Of a stretch of DNA of 49,724 nt, positions 46,715 through 49,724 are shown in pieces. The position numbers were made by a program, and so were the translations under genes. The DNA is from an uncultured Chlorobiaceae bacterium. GTDB taxonomy: Bacteria; Bacteroidota; Chlorobiia; Chlorobiales; Chlorobiaceae. The DNA lies in the NCBI GenBank assembly GCA_903869365.1, contig CAIPYV010000029.1:1-49724 (forward strand). Reading direction: 5' to 3'. Below the pieces are notes generated by a model. It saw only the letters and a program-made list of their open reading frames with translations. It was not told the origin of the DNA and ran no database searches. Positions within the stretch are counted from its first letter, which is position 1. Each line of letters opens with the position of its first letter.

Positions 46715-48411
46715 TCAATACTGCTCGATATCCTGAAAATCTTTAAACAAGGCCAGGCTCTGTTCAGTCTCTGATTCTTTTTCCAGCTTTTCTGGAGAAC
46801 TCCCTGTTTCCAAATGCGGATCTGGGGTATCAAAAACCGCATCAAAAGCATCAGAAGATTGAGGTTCAGGCCAGGGTAGAGCTCCCTTCGAACGCAAGGC
46901 TTCGAGACCTTTTGAAGGAACTCCAGATGATCGCACATAGAGAGGAACCAACTGGCCGTCGATAAGCAGATTGTGATGTTCACGGTTCATTGCTGTTTTT
47001 TCAAGGCGATCGGCAAGAACACCACTGACCTTACCGCCGGCTTCAAGAGCACCACGCATGGCTGCCTGATCGACATGCCTTGATCCCACCACAGCAAGAC
47101 CACCGGTTTCCAACAACTTGATATCACCGCAGCCGTAAAGCACTGCAGGTGCACCTTCACGCAATCGCGTCTTGATACGCCGGGGATATGCTGCATCGGC
47201 ACGGCTGAGCACCCATATTGCACGTGTCTGCCAATGCTCAACAACCTGACTCAGTAAAAAACCACGCCCAAGCAGGCTTTGCATGCGTTTTTCATCAACA
47301 AGAAGAACGGCCCCTTCAGGGAGTTTTGGTACAATGACTGCGAGTGATCCATCAATGTTCCGAGCCTGTTGCGTACTGTTTGCCATGGTTTTCTGCTCTG
47401 GCCGATGGTCTGTCTTTGCAAGCACCATCTGGAATGGCAAATTCAGAGCTTCAGCAAGACGTTTCGCAACATCAGGAACGAGATCAGGGTGACGCAACGA
47501 CGGAACACAAGTTACCCATGTCGGTGCCGGTTCTGGATTCCATGTGTGCATCATAGCAACACAAGCTTTAACCAAAGCATCAGAATAAAAGTTGTCATGG
47601 TATTTTCCTTCTCTGACGAGTCCTCCCCATCCTGCATCACCCCAAATCGAAAGTGCCTTTCCGGTTTGAGCCTGGAAATCTACAGCAATTTTTCCTTTTA
47701 CCTGATATTGCGGCATACCACCAGCAGGACACTGAAGTCTGGGCTCAATGGGCAAATTAGTACGACGCAAAAAAGCGACCGCTTCCCGAACAAGAGCTTC
47801 ATCAACAGGTACCGACAACCCGGCAGACTCATGTTCAAGCGCATGAATAACCTCATCGACTTCCCGTCTGGAGGGAAAAGCATTATTGATGACCAGTCCG
47901 TTATCTCCGTCTCTTCTTTACCACTGAGTAAAATGCCATAAGCTGATTCCAGAGCGCGGCCTGCACGTCCAACCTGCTGATAGTAGGCGACAACCGATCC
48001 CGGCATCTGATAATGGATCACAAATGCCAGATCCGGCTTATCGAAACCCATTCCGAGTGCGGAAGTCGCTACAAGGGCTTTTACTTGATTATGAAGCAGC
48101 GCCTGCTCAAACTCTGGTCGACGGTCACCGGTTTCTCCCGTATAGGCTTCTACACGCAAACCCCGACTTTTCAGCCAACTGGCAACCATATTTGCATCAC
48201 GCACGGTAAGCGTATAGATGATCCCATGACCTTGAAGCGTGGCGAGCTGTTCTGCCAGCCATGCAAGACGCTCGGCTTGATCGGGTAATGTTATGGTTTG
48301 CAGGGTCAGAGAGGGACGATTCAAATTACCACGTAACACCTCCAGATGCGGCCCAAGCACTTCGGCGAGATCCTCCATGACCCGATTGTTTGCGGTTGCT
48401 GTCGTGAACTT
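46715..48411 (-). pseudogene. Decayed RecQ-helicase/PRTase + DprA-like gene relic
   Basis: This is the remains of two genes. From 48411 down to about 47892 the frame reads as the second half of a RecQ-type SF2 helicase: FTTATANNRVMEDLAEVLG, ALVATSALGMGFDKPDLAF, YYQQVGRAGRA. A one-base deletion at about 47892 shifts the frame; the second frame continues as [13 protein letters not shown], then a phosphoribosyltransferase-like tail ([20 protein letters not shown]) to VLLVD (47294). There it joins in frame to DprA-like sequence: [60 protein letters not shown]. Two stretches of the usual DprA core appear deleted, after 47069 and after 46946. The helicase N-terminal half with the Walker motifs is missing; a stop TAA (minus strand) directly precedes FTTATA. 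The DprA-like identity is recognised from motif memory. Confidence 0.82.
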
Positions 48412-48787
48412 TTTTTACACCAATAACGCTTTTTATCTACCCGAATGTAACCGGCCCGGACAGGAATACCCCAAAGGAAAATCGGACAAATTACACATTC
48501 AAGGCCACTTTTTGTCCAAAATTAAATTTTATAAGCTATTTGGCGAGCTTAGAAAATTTTCGGATAGCTTTAATGCTCAATTTTTTTGTAACTGATTCGC
48601 AAAAATTTTTAAAAAAATCAGAGCGGGAAATGGGCGTTCAGATTAGGGAGAGGACAGCTGCTTATTCCTACCATTGCCACCAGCGCCGAACTCGATGATA
48701 TTCTTTTCGTTCAACGATCCACACTGCATTACTGAACGCAGGAGTTAGACTGCTTCATTGCAAAATCAGGCTGTTTACAAATCTCAT
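48412..48787. other. Non-coding AT-rich junction region
   Basis: This stretch of about 375 bp between the helicase relic and the toxin-antitoxin operator has no convincing gene. It contains A/T runs and stop codons in all frames. A short plus-strand stretch near 48660-48740 reads like a decayed coding fragment (IPTIATSAELDDILF, then a stop), but I cannot assign it. No inverted-repeat ends of an insertion sequence are visible. Confidence 0.5.
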
Positions 48788-48821
48788 TTGGTATTACATA
48801 AGATATCATATATAATACCAA
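48788..48821 (+). promoter_or_regulatory. Palindromic operator/promoter of the PIN-RHH locus
   Basis: A perfect 9-bp inverted repeat, TTGGTATTA (48788-48796) and TAATACCAA (48813-48821), brackets 16 bp. The left arm contains a -35-like TTGGTA and the right arm overlaps a perfect TATAAT at 48811-48816, with a spacing of exactly 17 bp. A repressor bound here would block the promoter. The predicted start lies at or beside the ATG at 48823, which suggests a leaderless transcript. Confidence 0.65.
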
Positions 48822-48822
48822 C

Positions 48823-49254
48823 ATGAGCATACATGATATTGTACTTGACACCAATGTCGTTATTTCCGCCCTTCGTTCTTAGAAAGGGGCTTCATACAAG
48901 TTATTGTCACTGGTTGGAACACATCAGTTTGAAATCCACGACTCCGTGCCTCTTGTTCTTGAGTACGAAAATGTCATTCAACGCCACCGTGAAGAATTGG
49001 GATTATCAAAAGAAGATGCCGCAATTTTTATTGATTCACTCTGTTCGATAGCGCAGCATCATAAAATTTATTTTCTGTGGCGGCCGTTTTTGAGTGACCC
49101 AAATGATGAACGTGTGCTCGAATTAGCGGTGTCAGCCAAATGTGAATATATCATCACACACAACATAAGGGATTTCAGAGGTAGCGAAAAATTTGGTATG
49201 CATGCAATAACCCCGAAAGAGTTTTTGCAAATTATACATGAGGTGAAAGAATGA
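48823..49254 (+). pseudogene. PIN-domain toxin (VapC/COG1569-like) with premature stop
   Basis: PIN toxins are small RNases that cut tRNA or rRNA. The frame starts at 48823 with the hallmark IHDIVLDTNVVISALRS, whose Asp9 is a metal ligand, but codon 20 is TAG (48880-48882). The same frame is then open for 123 codons and continues as family-like sequence: KGASYKLLSLVGTHQFEIHD, YENVIQRHREELGLS, FLSDPNDERVLELAVSA and YIITHNIRDFRG with the later acidic residues. A single change (CAG or AAG to TAG) explains it. Reinitiation at TTG 48904 would lack the N-terminal Asp. Its stop overlaps the antitoxin start by four bases. Nonsense suppression cannot be excluded. Confidence 0.85.
49240..49245 (+). promoter_or_regulatory. 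Ribosome-binding site of the RHH antitoxin
   Basis: GAGGTG lies 5 bp before the ATG at 49251, inside the toxin frame. It lets the antitoxin be translated although toxin translation stops early. Confidence 0.6.
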
Positions 49255-49487
49255 GCACATTAAGTTTACGTTTACCAAAATCATTACACGAGCAACTTCG
49301 TGAAGTGGCACAAGAAGAAGGTATTTCCGTCAATCAGTTTATTATGCTTGCTGTTGCTGAAAAAGTTGCTGCTCGTTCAGCAATTGAATATTTAGAAAAG
49401 CGGGCAAAACGCGGCAGCCGCGAAAGATTCCTTGAAATATTAAACAACGTTCCTGATGTAGAACCAGAAGCGTTTGATAAACTGTAA
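49251..49487 (+). CDS. Ribbon-helix-helix antitoxin
   Basis: This 78-residue protein starts with an RHH fold: strand STLSLRLPKSLHEQLREVAQ, then GISVNQFIMLAVAEKV, as in Arc/MetJ and HicB-tail type antitoxins. The charged C-terminal part (EYLEKRAKRGSRERFLEIL) should wrap the toxin. It normally binds the PIN toxin and represses its own operon through the palindrome upstream. It overlaps the toxin frame by four bases (ATGA). The gene is intact, unlike the toxin. Confidence 0.9.
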   Translation: MSTLSLRLPKSLHEQLREVAQEEGISVNQFIMLAVAEKVAARSAIEYLEKRAKRGSRERFLEILNNVPDVEPEAFDKL

Positions 49488-49569
49488 CGGGGTTTAACAA
49501 AACGAGCATCTGACGTGTGAAGCGAATGGAGCTACTTATGAATACGAAAGACATTCGATTATCCCCCAC

Positions 49570-49724
49570 ATGGCAGGGTACTATGCTGCAATGCAACGTG
49601 CAGGGAGAGCTGCTGAGGACTTGGCTATTCGAACCAATACAGCGATTATTACCATGATTGATGGGCACGTTGTCAGGCTTACTGCTGAAGAAATCATCAA
49701 GCGCCGTGAAGCTGCGAGTAACAC
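49570..49724 (+). CDS. Partial small hypothetical gene at the window edge
   Basis: A reading frame starting at the ATG at 49570 runs off the window end. It reads AGYYAAMQRAGRAAEDLAIR, NTAIITMIDGHVVRLTAEEI, KRREAAS..., with even composition and no stop. The frame is open back to 49498, but no start or ribosome site is clear there. I do not recognise the family. The position after a toxin-antitoxin pair and the small size would fit another accessory or toxin-antitoxin gene, but this is a guess. Confidence 0.4.
   Translation, partial: MAGYYAAMQRAGRAAEDLAIRTNTAIITMIDGHVVRLTAEEIIKRREAASN

Noticed and set aside
47369-47941. A 190-codon open frame on the plus strand opposite the helicase relic
   Set aside because: It is antisense to the relic and lacks family-like sequence; Cys/His/Ser-rich shadow composition.
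48412-48787. A possible insertion-sequence or prophage remnant in the gene-free stretch
   Set aside because: No transposase-like sequence, terminal inverted repeats or target duplication could be seen; only a short unassigned coding-like fragment.
49648-49668. Similarity of ATTACCATGATTGATGGGCA to the ftsH start region near 16805-16833
   Set aside because: The match is short, AT-rich and gapped, and the two contexts are unrelated. Likely chance.

Overview
The window is a 49.7 kb piece of bacterial chromosome with about 40 protein genes and one tRNA. The gene set points to an anaerobic, autotrophic green sulfur bacterium (Chlorobiota, Chlorobium/Pelodictyon type): a ferredoxin-dependent indolepyruvate oxidoreductase next to an aryl-CoA ligase, a CDGSH protein, a DPSL-type ferritin, FeoAB, a type-2 PyrF and a DUF1997-like protein. 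This assignment is inference from the gene complement; no photosynthesis gene or rRNA lies in the window to prove it.

Layout. 174-9014 is a leftward housekeeping block: pyrG, a small CDGSH protein, gyrA, rsfS, a lone DUF6794-like gene, then tsaB-tsaE-DUF1015-scpA in tight order. 9093-12655 carries a secreted TPR protein, the ammonium module amtB-glnB (leftward), a small RRM RNA-binding protein and a ferritin-like protein. 12688-16557 holds a TIGR01777-type epimerase, glmS and pyrF (leftward). 16829-22881 is rightward: ftsH, then dxr, rseP and prfA, with tRNA-Val(UAC) on the opposite strand between ftsH and dxr.

23015-28772 is a compact rightward unit (DUF1997-like, iorA, iorB, paaK-like ligase, tandem-ACT protein, aminotransferase). 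It reads as a pathway from arylacetates through aryl-CoA and arylpyruvates to aromatic amino acids, or the reverse. A leftward fadD-like ligase follows. 30547-37202 is a complete leftward biotin operon, birA-bioB-bioF-bioG-bioC-bioD-bioA, with a BirA-box-like palindrome 34 bp before birA. 37323-46578 is cell-envelope and housekeeping again: a peptidoglycan amidase, topA, feoB/feoA, a HIT protein, a CorC/HlyC-type membrane protein and a small baeRF/host-attachment-like protein.

The right end (46715-49724) is different. It holds the decayed relic of a RecQ-helicase/phosphoribosyltransferase plus DprA-like gene pair, now 5'-truncated, frameshifted and collapsed by in-frame deletions into one short reading frame. 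About 400 bp without a gene follow. Then comes a PIN/ribbon-helix-helix toxin-antitoxin locus whose toxin has a nonsense codon while the antitoxin and a strong palindromic promoter/operator remain intact. This end looks like an accessory region under decay. I found no CRISPR array, insertion sequence or prophage.
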